From Asterias rubens (lineage: Eukaryota > Echinodermata > Asteroidea > Forcipulatida > Asteriidae), in NCBI RefSeq assembly GCF_902459465.1, contig NC_047082.1, forward strand, positions 1,860,001-1,924,000: a stretch of DNA of 64,000 nt, in the 5' to 3' direction. How positions within the stretch are numbered: position 1 is the stretch's first letter; every line of letters starts with the position of its first letter. The notes beneath the pieces were generated by a model. That model did not search any database, was not told the origin of the DNA, and saw nothing but the letters and a program-made list of their open reading frames with translations. The translations under genes were made by a program, and so were the position numbers. Shown here in pieces: positions 1-10,691 of this stretch.

Positions 1-527
1 TTTTAGAGTGGTTTTTTTTTTAAGAATTAAATAATTCATTTTTTTTAAATCAATATGTTTGTCATGGGTTCACAATTTTTACATGCATGAACAACTTCAC
101 TTGTTGAATTGATATCCAATTGATACAACATCGATATGACCAGCAGCACTAAAACTGATAACATTAAAACTTAATTACCTTCCAAGTTCCACTGATCATC
201 TCAACATTTTAACATTAACAATTTGTAAACTTTTTTTATATAAAATCACATTAAGGTATTGCGTCCAATCGACTGACAGGAAGATGGAAAGTTATGATTA
301 TAAGTTAATAAAAAATAATATCTTCCTGTCATTCGATTGGGTTATGAATGAATAGGATTACGTATTGACATACTCCTGGTTCATACTGCCACAGAGAATG
401 TTTTCCTCCATGGCATGGTCCTACCTCAGCACTACGGTCAGCTACAAACAAACCACATATCACATTACCCCCCAAATTCAACAAAATATTCTGTAATGAA
501 CATTATGTGTTTCCATCCATTCAACAG
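1..527. other. Intron sequence upstream of first recognised AMDHD2-like exon
   Basis: No coding exon was recognised here. The first exon that can be read in frame begins at 528 after a pyrimidine-rich stretch and a CAG acceptor, so this stretch is probably an intron of the AMDHD2-like gene whose 5' end lies outside the window. It contains one clear palindrome, at 265-340. Confidence 0.6.
265..340. repeat. Short hairpin (MITE-like inverted repeat)
   Basis: Arms at 265-285 and 320-340 are inverted copies of 21 bp with one mismatch, separated by an AT-rich loop of about 34 bp. The shape is that of a minimal foldback element; no second copy was seen in the window. Confidence 0.6.
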
Positions 528-3500
528 CAATTCTTGATCAAGAAGCAGATTTAGTGAAAAGTGCTCGGACGCATTACTATGCAGACATTGTCACACCAGG
601 CTTTGTGGATATACACCATCATGGACTTAGTAAGTCATTAATATTTTGAGCTAGAGTAAACATAGATGCCATGCTCAGAGTTCTTCTCTAAATTCTCCTA
701 TTCTCCTCGAACTGAGGGTTCTGAGTAATATAAGGTATTGAAAGTCTTTTTTGAGGATGGTTATGTCAGTCATAACTAGTAGTGTTGATCAGATGTTGTA
801 TAGAAGATGGTTGTTAAAGTGGTTTTCATGCAGTATACATTTCAGAGGGTTCTGCTGGTCTTTTAAAATCGAGACAAGGTAAAGAAGTAAGAAATAAGAA
901 ATTTAAACCAAATTGTAAATAAGAAATTTGTCGAGTTGGCGAAAGAAAATCGCTCATCATCCAAAATCCAATATCCAAATCCAAAATAAAATGTGATTCT
1001 TTTGTGAGGGCATCCATGTTGATGGGGCTCTAATGAATTGTTGGGTAAAGTTGGCTTATCTTCAAATGTTCTTTCTTATTTTGCCTCTTCCCATTTTCCC
1101 AGGTGGAGCAGATGACTTGGTCCAATTTTGGAGCAATCCAGGTACTAAACAAAAATATATACTTTATTCTATCAATGTTAGTTAACAGTTTCTTCAGACC
1201 CGATCCATTCAAATTTGTTTTATAATTTTAATCCGACTTATGTCTTGGGTTTTTTAGAAGAATTTTATTAGAACTTTTTTTTTCCCCCTAAAAACAGTTA
1301 CTGTTTTTTGAAGGTGATTACCCTTGAGACCAGGGCCTAATTTCATAAAACCTGTAAGCACAAAAACGTGCTAAGCACAGAATAGTACAGAACAGATTAC
1401 CAGCCCAAATTACATTAAGTTTGCATTGTTGTTGCTGGTGCTCCACTCATATGCTTAGTAAATCAATTTGTCAAGCAGTTTTCTGTTCAACAGCTTAACT
1501 ATAGATCTTTCACATGAATTGCAATTTTATGAACAATTCAAAAACTTTTTGTCTTTCAGCTAGACATAATTTATTGGAGATTTTGTTTATTTCATCCACA
1601 GCTTACACCCAGCAGCGTCTGCCAAAGTATGGAGTGACATCATTTCTAGCATCCATGGTATTCCCTAAAGATCTGCAATTACATACAGTATTCAATACAC
1701 TCAAAATACTTGAAGGAGTTGTTGGAAAGACAGGTCAGGGGTCAACATGTGAGGGCATCCATGCTGAGGTAAGTCTTGTTGAAAAGTTTTGTTTTTTGTT
1801 ATATGTTGTCAAATGGAATAGCTTGAAACGTATACTTGTACAGGCCTGATACTACACGGAGTCAACAAAGGTGATTGCCTTCATGCCCCCATTGCCTTGG
1901 TGCCCGTGAAATGCTCCAGTGGAAATTTACAATTTCCTCATTTGGTGCCCTTTACCAAGGAGAAGATGCCTTGGTGCCCTTGCCCTTTCAAAAACTAGGC
2001 AAACAGGCCTGCTTGTATACTGTTCAGGAAATAAGTTAAGTTAAAGAACTCATAAACGTGATAATGTCAAAAGCTTATGTTGTCAGACATGTTATTCTTC
2101 CTACTTTAATCTGTTTTCCAAATGTCATCATCAGGAAACTATAAAGGAAAATATATTAAGGAAACTTTAAGTAGAATTGTAAACCAGTGACCTCTTTGGG
2201 TATGAAATCACAAGATCAAACAGCCCCCCCCCCCACAGAGGGCAAATGAAGACACCTCATTGGTTAAAAGTTCATGCATCTGTGTTTCCATTGACCGACC
2301 TCAGCTATGGTGGTGTATTCAAAAGAGCTATAGAAAAATGTGAAATGCTATCATGGAGAGGATGTCTACATTGGTGTGCAATCTTAATATCTTTATGTGT
2401 TTGTTCCTGAACTTTCTTTCCCTAGGGACCAATAGTGAATGATTTTGGTGGCCTGCCTGTTGGAGATAATGAAATGTCAATGCCAGAATTCACAGAGATT
2501 CTTGATGCGATGCCAAGCTGTCAAATCATGACAATAAGTCCCCACGTCGAGGCCAAATCAAACTATGAAAGGATTGAACTACTCTTAGAAAGGTAAGATT
2601 TTAAAACTTTGCAAAAAGAGAAACTGATAATTATCCAATTGCCAGAGTGAAGGATTCAGGACTAAGGACAGTAGGGACATAATGCAATTGTTTACCACAG
2701 GGTCAGGCCATCCAATGTTATTATTATTATTATTTATTATTTATTCGTCCATTTCACAAAGTACAGTAACAATACATGCAATTGCAAATAACATTTTAGT
2801 TATCGGAAAATAAAATAAAAATTTAAAACGTGTTGAACAGAACAACATGTAGGCATACAGGCTAAATGGCAACTAAAGCACTGGACCTGATGAAGCTGAC
2901 TGACATATTGGATACAACAAGGAACATGTGAAGAACAGATGAGAGATGAGGGTAGATTGGGTAATGACAGAAAATAGGGCGGGAGATAGAACAGCAGGGA
3001 ATTAGGGACAGAGATAACCCATTTCAAGCTGGCCAAGATTAACAAAAGTCAAAAGAGTTTGGTATGGAGCGAAATAGCATAAGAGGGTATTTGAATATTT
3101 AAGCTCACACACCAGCCAAACTGACTAGTCAGTCAGGTTTAAAGTAAAACATTAACTAAAGTACAAAACTTTTACAAGCAAATTATCTGCTTTATTTCAG
3201 AGGTATTGTACCAGCACTAGGTCATGATCGAGTTGCAACAGAGCAAGAAATCCTCGGAGCACTACGAATGAAACCATCTATCCAATTCCATATCACACAT
3301 CTCTTCAATGTCTGCAATTTCCACCATAGGTGAGTTTTTGTTTACGCCTCGTGTTTGTCAACACACCTATCTTGTTCATATTGGCTTTGTGTTTTAAACT
3401 TGTTTAATGGTCCATTAGCAATCATCAATCATCTGTCAATCAAGTCGAGGCCATAGGCCTCTTGAGCCTGCTCAGTGATCTTGGTCTAGATGACCAGGGG

Positions 3501-5744
3501 TGGGTTTCACAAAGAGTTAAGACTAGTCTTATCTCAAGTTAGGACGAGTTACTCATCCTAACCGCCTCCTAGGACTCCGAGGACAAGTTGTAAGCTAGGA
3601 CTACATGTATCTTTGTGAAATTGACCCCTGGTCCAACATGCAGGAATGCAGTTCCTCAGCGCTGGCCAAGCTCGTGTCCCATTACAGCATCTCCATGAAG
3701 GAGAGACATCTCTCCCAAGTGAGCTCCCGACTCTCAGAGATGGTTGGGTTAGCGGCAAACTCCAGGTCACTGACACAAGCTCCCTGCAAGCTTTGAGGGC
3801 ACTGCGTTTACGGGTCTTTTCTGTTAGCATTGGCAATCATATAATATAGAAGTTATTTCATCTGTGAAAAGTGCATCAGCAGTGATTATGAACTGTTTTG
3901 TCTTCCTTTCTTCAGGAATCCGAGTCTAGTGAATTTTGGAATGACTGACCGTTTTCCCTCAATACCAGGATATGAGAAACTAGCACCACCAACTGTTGAA
4001 ATCATTGGAGATATGTTCCATGTGTTAGTATGATTCCAATCCTGCATTGAAAGTTTAATTTTAATTTGAGTGGCCTGCAATTGGGGTCAAATTTCATTTT
4101 TTTTTTTTTTTCACTTTTGATTATTGCAGATAAAGTGTCTGACGTGTGTTTATTTACTACTTTAGGTCTGGTGATTCAAGAGCTTCAATAGTTTTCAAGA
4201 CAATTTTCTTTTCTTTGCAAATTCTATGTTGCTATTTTGAAATGTAGATAATTGTTTCTATTCGTTGTATGTGTTTTTCAGACATCCACTTGCTGTGTCC
4301 AATCTACTCAGCTCAAGGCATTTCAGTCAAATCGCATTTGTATCAGACTGCACTGCTGAGGCCATACCAAATAAGAAGATAACCTACAGTGATAGGAACA
4401 GTAAGTCAAACTTTCATCCCGTCTCTGCTGGCCTAGCCTCAGTCTCAAATCAGAAATCAGTTTCACCCGCTACTCTGATAATAGTTTAGATGTTGTGTTG
4501 AGTCTATAATATGGTGGTGGATTTTGTCAGAGAGAGGAAGTTGGGGTCAAGTTGATGCTGAGACTAGAAGGTGCGACGAATCATCATCTTTGTCTTCAGA
4601 TAAAGACAGTCAGATCTAAGGCATTCTTACTCATCAAGCTTGATACACTTTGTTTCTATTCTGATTACAGTGAGGGTTACCACAGATGGTAAATGCCTTG
4701 TGATTGATGGAACGACAACTCTTGCAGGAAGTTGCTGTTCATGTCTTGATGCCTTCAAGTCTCTCATTAAGACGTTTCATATAGGAATTGGGAAAGCAGC
4801 AGCTATGGTGTCTGAAAACCCTGCCAGGTAAGATTCTTTGTCTCTTTCAGGATGATAAATATCAGACTTTTATTCGAAGTCGGCCTGGTGAAGAAAATCA
4901 GCCGTTTTTTTTATCCACATACACACAAAATCTTGCTCTTTGATCTTCTTCTATAGCACTGAGGACACTGTTTCTAAAAGCTCTGTGAAATCTAAATCCC
5001 AGGGGTAACCAAAAGGTGGAAATGCCATCATTTCAGCATTCCTCCTAAGATTTAGTCCCTAGTTTTAGACTTTTTTTTGTCAGCACAGACTCTCACCCCC
5101 GCTCTTTACTTCTATTAATAATGGTTTGTTTCAAGATTGTTGTTTCAACTTCAAAAGCCTGGAGTAAACGAAAATCATCACAACAACTATTCTTTCAAAT
5201 TTACCCAGTGATCTTCCAGTGAGATAACGATAATAAAACTGGAGGCGTAGCCAAATAAGCTAAGCTTTTGGGATTTATGCACGGACAAACAAAAATCACA
5301 TATGGACTAACATTAACAGTACAGTGTGAGTAGGTTCAGCCGGTCAGACTTGGTCCAGTGAGATTTGCCACAATTACTAAATAGGTAAACATGAACAGGC
5401 CTTGAGTATCGCTCTTTAAGGAGCACAGAAATCTCCTCGGGTAAGGGGCACTTAAATGAGGAAGAAAAAGGTCAATTTGTATTGGAACTTTGCAAAGGGC
5501 ACCACAGCAAAAGCACAGGGCACCACAAGATTTTTGTTGATGCTGTTGGTTATTTTGAGGCCTGCATGAAGACTAACAATAACTTGAACAATTTTCTTGA
5601 TTTTTCAGAATTGCAAATCTGAAAGGAATTGGTGGTGTGAAAGTTGGGAATCGAGCTGATCTGGTGCTCTTTGATGACAATCTCAACCTCCTTAAGACCT
5701 TTGTGTGTGGCCAACCAGTGTATGAAGCAAAAGAGCCAGAATGA
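528..5744 (+). CDS. N-acetylglucosamine-6-phosphate deacetylase-like (NagA/AMDHD2 family), 5'-partial
   Basis: Nine exons are visible: 528-629, 1103-1141, 1602-1768, 2426-2592, 3201-3329, 3916-4023, 4282-4400, 4671-4827 and 5609-5744 (TGA). All junctions keep frame and give 373 residues; human AMDHD2 is about 409, so roughly the first 30 residues lie upstream. The family removes the acetyl group from GlcNAc-6-phosphate in the cytosol, in amino-sugar and sialic-acid recycling. Recognisable motifs in order are TPGFVDIHHHG, YGVTSF, GIHAEGP (metal-binding Glu), ALGHD, ITHLFN, FHHR, VSDC (catalytic Asp position) and NRADLVLFDD. The HxH of DIHHHG, HAEGP instead of HLEGP, GHD instead of GHS/T and SDC instead of TDA set it apart from vertebrate AMDHD2, so it may be a separate invertebrate subfamily. 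Family membership is secure; exact substrate is inferred. Confidence 0.88.
1870..2012. repeat. Dispersed repeat family A, copy 1
   Basis: About 140 bp rich in GGCACCAAGGC and GGGCAAGGGC motifs (as complement), ending in an aggcct core. Similar copies occur at 5396-5566, 19451-19612, 26522-26675, 34826-34948, 37529-37733, 40434-40738 and 57310-57465. This copy lies in an intron of the AMDHD2-like gene. Family type is unknown; the terminal ggcctggaatt/aattccaggcc pair of the complete copies suggests a non-autonomous inverted-repeat element. Confidence 0.7.
2720..2790. repeat. LINE-tail-like TTA microsatellite and flank
   Basis: A (TTA)n tract followed by a short sequence of the sort left at 3' ends of truncated non-LTR retrotransposons, in reverse orientation. 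It is in an intron. Assignment is weak because no reverse-transcriptase coding remnant adjoins it. Confidence 0.35.
3492..3633. repeat. MITE family E, copy 1 (inverted-repeat element)
   Basis: Terminal inverted repeats of about 22 bp read gaccaggggtgggtttcac at the left and its near complement at the right end, enclosing several AGTTAGGAC-type motifs. A diverged copy lies at 34960-35118 in the TM9SF4 gene. It sits in an intron of the AMDHD2-like gene. Confidence 0.75.
5396..5566. repeat. Dispersed repeat family A, copy 2 (diverged)
   Basis: Degenerate copy with the cttgagtatcg, gggcacttaaatgagg and aaagggcaccac motifs shared with the other family A copies. It lies in the last intron of the AMDHD2-like gene. 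Confidence 0.5.
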
Positions 5745-6713
5745 AGCCGTGTTCAGGACAATTAGCTTTATCTCAATCTCAGTAGTTAAAGACCCAATGT
5801 TAAAGAGTTTATCAACCACTATTTCATGATTATCAATGCCATATTAATGCATTGGCTAAGTGTATTTTTCTCTCTTGGGCCCAATTCAATAGAGGTGCTT
5901 ACTGGTCGATATGTGCTTACTGTGCGAGTTTCCATTTCATAGCACTGCTAACTGTTAGCGCATGAAAAGGCATTCTAACCTTGTAGTGCTTACTGTAATG
6001 GCGATACAAATCTTTGGTTAGAAGCCAACAGCAGCTCTTGATAGCATGAAGTGATTTGAGAATCATTTCACTTTCAAGAAATGTGGTTTAAAAAAAAGTG
6101 CAGTTTTATGCCCCAAAATTTGAATCTGAGAAGCGTTACCGTGATTGTGTATTCCTGTTTTTGTGTGGACATTATTCTCTCCATTCTTTGGGCGATATCT
6201 CAAAAACGCGACCACCTTTGGGAATAAAATTTGCAGCTATGTAAGTTTTATTGTGTGTACAACTACATTTATATAGGATGAAAACAAACGAACGGCTCCG
6301 AAGCCCAAAGGTATACTTTGCCTTTAAGCTTGTAGGTGCTTAATAAGATGGCTGAACCATCTCTTCAGTGCAGTGTATCTAACGTCAAGTCTATGAAAGC
6401 TAAATCTTACTGGTTTCATCTGTTTGCTAACATAGTTTCTGTACCAGCAGACAGTCTTTGTTGCTGACAATCATTTTTCTCGTATGCTCATTGTTATGTA
6501 AATACTTGTTTATGTTTACTGTTCGCAATAATGTTTTTTCTATTTCCCAATAAGAAAACAAAAAAATGCTTCCAAATATTTGTATATTTGCATTGTTGCC
6601 AGTGCCTTTGTTGCAGATAAACATGTATACAAATAATTAATAATGTTGTGAAAAGTCTGTGCTCTGCTGATGATGTGTATGAATGAGTAAGTTAATGTAT
6701 CTCAGTTCAATTT

Positions 6714-6719
6714 AATAAA
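6714..6719 (+). other. Candidate polyadenylation signal, AMDHD2-like gene
   Basis: AATAAA about 970 bp after the stop codon. The next AATAAA, near 7905, is an alternative. No transcript evidence is available here. Confidence 0.4.
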
Positions 6720-6910
6720 ATGTTTATTCCAAATTTAAATTACACGTAAAAATGGATATCACTATTCCGTGGAAAAAGTTCACGTTGCCAAATACCAGGG
6801 AAAATTTTCGGAGAGCTGTGCTAACTAAGATAAGACTTGAAGACTACTCAAGAGAGATTTGTGGCTAATCACACAAACTTGCAAAGAATTAACATTGCTT
6901 TGTAAACTTC

Positions 6911-7193
6911 AAAGACACTGGACACCTTTGGTAATTGTCAGCGACCAGAATAGTCACTTGGTGTATCCCAACATTTGTATAAAATATCAATCTGTTAAAA
7001 TTTTGACCTAAATGGTCATTAAAGTTGCAAGAGAGTAATGACAGAAAAAAACACCTGTGTTGCAAAAAATGTTTGTACTTTCAGATGCCTGGAAGTCTCT
7101 CACAATGTTTTATACTACCAACAGCTCATCATTGCTCATTTTTTTAATAGTAATTACTTTGAGTAGCTTCCAATAGTGTCCGGTGCCTTTAAA
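6911..7193. repeat. MITE family B, copy 1
   Basis: The ends match the family B consensus seen at 42286-42671: a terminal ggacacctttggtaattgt at the left and caatagtgtccggtgccttt at the right, inverted copies of one another. About 283 bp. Confidence 0.7.
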
Positions 7194-8745
7194 GGGTTTT
7201 TGTGTAGCTGTGTTTTCATCAGGGTTTAATTCATAGCTCAGTTTATAAACAATAATGTATGTTCTTAATTCACCACTACCAGCCCAAAATGTATCACTTA
7301 ACCTTTCAGCCTCACTTTGGTTATACTGATTTGATTGAGTGGAAAACAAGATGGCGTCTTCATGATGCTGGTCTATACGTGATTGTTGTTATGCAGCACA
7401 AATTGATCTGCTCGCAAAATGACACTATGCAGTTCTTATTCCAGGTTGATTCACAGTGTAATTCCTATTTTTATTTAAATTTATATCAAAAGCAGTTACT
7501 TAAAACTTAGTTTTAAAAAGCTTTGTAATTGAAGAAAGTGCTGATGCTAATTCAGGGTTTAACTTCTGTTTCGCTTAAAACATATCAATGGCTCATTCTA
7601 CCTTGAATATATTATATTTGTATTGAAATAATTAGTATTCTTAATTTGTCTTGTAAAGCTACCTTTTTAGTGTTTTATCTTCCCCCAGTTTAAGGCCATA
7701 AACTCGGATGGTACATTCCTCAAACTACTTGCATAATAGTACCAAACAAGTATACAATATCTTGGGAAACTCTATGTAATAGAATACAATTTTGAATTTC
7801 GTTTTGGATTTTTTCATTCAATTTAGTTTATTTTATCTTTTTACTTTGATCGTTTATTTGTGTTGGTATCAGATGCTTGAATGCTCTGTTAATGCATTGT
7901 GCAATAAATGCAACTGAGCGGTTGACACATTGTATTAACTTTTTGTATTTTATTGAGAAAAGTTGTTAATAATTGTTCTTTTTATTTCTCTCCAAAATTC
8001 ACATACACAATTCACAGTTTTGTGAAACTTTACAGAGGTTTCGAAGTGTTTAAAAAAATAAAATACAAGCAGGACAATATGGGGCCTACATCAAAGATTT
8101 TCAAAAACGGAAGACAACAGACAAAATAAAAATGTAGAGACAGGTTCAAAGGTTCAAGAAACACAATTTAAATGTTTTTTTTTTTTTGCCTCGCGGCCAC
8201 TATGTATCATCATCACGGAGGTAGAAATACCTCCATGGTCCCCCCCCCCTTTCCAATTTGAGTCCTTACAAACCCATTGCCTCGATTATAAAGCTATAAT
8301 CCCGGTCCAGTTTACTTTCTAAAGTAAACACCACCTCTATAAAAGGGCAAGGTAACTTCACCATAGCGTGTTTGTATTGTTGCTGTAATTGATGAGCTAA
8401 CTCAGCTGGATCCTTTAGAACTTTAGCAACCTTTTATAGGTTTGTTTAGGGGAATATTTGCTATAGTAATGAAAACAAACAGTTTTCCCTGCGGTGTTTT
8501 CCCCCTTTATATTTGAATACAAACAACTTACAAGAGTAATGTAAAAAAACTTTGCAACTGAAAATAATTGGGGGGGGGGGGGTCTGAATCAACATTATTT
8601 TGGGACAGGATTGCGCAGCGAATACCCAACGGCCGAACATTTCCAATGTCATTCATGACACGCACTCAGCTTGTAAAAAAAATGGAGAACGGGTTCCGTC
8701 GACCAAGGGCGATGAATTTACTTCAAGGACGGTTTTACACGGGGG

Positions 8746-8914
8746 CGGACACAACTGCATATGCAAATGTGTCCGGGCGGACACAATTGCATTATGCAGC
8801 AGCGTCCGGGCGGACACGATTGCATATGCAAAACCGTCCGGCGGACAGTATTGCATATGCAATACTGTCCTCCGGATAGTATTGCATAGAAGACATAATT
8901 GCATGCGACACCGG
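8746..8914. repeat. Tandem array of about 30-bp palindromes (CGGACA...TGTCCG)
   Basis: Five head-to-tail units at 8746-8775, 8778-8808, 8811-8840, 8842-8870 and a degenerate 8872-8914. Each starts with CGGACA, has a TTGCATATGCAA-like centre and ends with a TGTCCG-like arm, so each unit is itself a dyad. The fourth is a perfect 28-bp palindrome (8843-8870). The centre resembles POU/octamer or C/EBP-type sites. It lies about 1.9 kb upstream of the P450 start codon. Whether it is a satellite or a regulatory array cannot be decided from sequence. Confidence 0.85.
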
Positions 8915-10691
8915 AGTGGTACTTAAAAAAGTAAAGGTAAAGTAAAGGTGTTTACAATGAACCTCAATGATTTGAAGGATAACTATTTCAAACACGGCCT
9001 AAACAGCATAAATCATGCCCTGACGTCCATCCATTACTGGTAATTAGTTCACACGTATTACATCAGCTTGGGTTCACTGTACTTTCACTGAAGGACAAGA
9101 TAGCCCGCTGTGGGTGGCTTTTCATATCACTCATGGTTTACCGAACTCATTAGGGACGGGACTGGTATTATGACTGGGGGCTTCGGACCAGAACTTTTAT
9201 CAGGGGCTCGTCTGATAAGGCCTTGGTCCTTTCTTCTAAAGGGTCGCAGGTACTTTTGCATCCTTGTGAGACTTTGGAAAGTGCAAGTAAGTATGTTTTA
9301 TTATTGTCCTTTCACCCTATAGCTATTCGAAGAAAATGTGTACGGCTCTTAATTGGTTCTGAGACAGAGTGTGAGGTTAAGTAGATCCTAAATACACAAC
9401 GAAGGTGTTTGAAAAGAGAAATAAACATCAAATTTTCTTTGCAGTATTTTGACACTGACTGGAGATAAAGATTAATGTGATTTAAATTTCATGAGGCCAT
9501 TCTGCATACTTTACCTTTCTGTTCCTGTGGGGGGCTCGCAAATAAGTAAAATGAGGGGGTACAAGTATCAACTCAATGCATCAGTTGCTTGTTTGTTATT
9601 ATCAAGCGATGGTATGGTATGCACATAACAATTGTTTCGAGTCACTCTTGCATTGTTAAGAACACGCAAATAAACATCACATTCTTAAAAGTAAATTCTC
9701 CACCATCATAATAAATCTCTGCTATTCAAATAAAAAACACTTTGTTAGTTTGGGAAGATGAGTTACAAACATTTTCGCAGCGGGTGCCAGAGTGTCAAAC
9801 CATGGGCAGACTCTTGTTATCATAACACAGCTTTTGCCTTTTGTCTTCGCGCCTCTTTTCCCTCCAAAGGGGAACTTTATCCTGAGGCCACATGCACAGG
9901 TTGATACCCGAGTGTGCGTGCAAAGTGTTCAAGGTTTTAGATAATTTGTGACACCGACTAGTTCATTGTACTTTCAGTAGTTTGACTTCGAATAGCATCT
10001 AAAAGACCCTTCAGCCAATGAGAAGATCCCAAAAAGTCGTTATGCTGAACCATCTCTCTTTGTTCCACTTGCTGAATAAGACTTCAATCCCTGAAATAAC
10101 TGATTTTGGGTTTCCCCAAACATTAGTAAAGATGAGATGACACGTGGGGTCACATGTGCAGTCATTTTGACCAATCAGGTTGCAAGTTTGCAATTAGGGG
10201 AAATGTGTGAAGGTGGTTTTTGTTGCCCAGGTGCTAAAAAACTACAATGACAAAGGCGCTTGTAATGGAATGGAATGGAATGTACCCCCCCCCCATCTCC
10301 CCCCATCCCAATACGGGGTGTACTCTCCACCAGTCAAAGAGATGTTGCTAAGATAATTATGGTTCAATGATTGCCAGTTCACTTGACAAACAAGCCAAAT
10401 TCCTAAGAATGAACCAAACGACTTCTGTCACTCCTGAGGATAATCAATATTATGCTAACAGAAAGATCTGTTGACAAGAAACTGGTCATTGTTCTGTTAT
10501 GTTTAATTGGGAAGCAACCTTTTAACGGGCTTCTGCTGGTAGTTTGTCGCTAAAACGAAAAGTTGTTAGGCACCGCACGAGTGACGGTGCCAAAATTCGG
10601 CATTGCTGCATGCTGCAACTTTGAGCTCAACGGTACCAAATTAAAGAGTGTGATAGTGGTAGGCCTAAAAAGAACACCATCTGTGCTAACC

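Larger units (their letters stand above)
5745..10691. other. AMDHD2-like 3' UTR and intergenic region up to the P450 gene
   Basis: No coding sequence was recognised. AATAAA hexamers at 6714-6719 and about 7905 are candidate polyadenylation signals for the AMDHD2-like mRNA. The stretch also contains an element related to family D (5875-6010), a family B element (6911-7193), several poly-C or poly-G runs and the palindromic array at 8746-8914. ORFs up to about 110 codons across the array are products of its repeats and are not called genes. Confidence 0.7.

Noticed and set aside
3558-3849. Coding ORFs on both strands in an AMDHD2-like intron
   Set aside because: They overlap a MITE and a degraded repeat. 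No family signature or splice pattern supports a gene.
8568-8995. Several overlapping ORFs of 67-108 codons on both strands
   Set aside because: They lie across the palindromic array; each repeat lacks stops by its composition, and the peptides are simple repeats of the unit.
10563-10691. N-terminal extension of the P450 reading frame by 43 codons
   Set aside because: The frame is open but has no ATG above 10692, and the extension would place a non-hydrophobic stretch before the membrane anchor.
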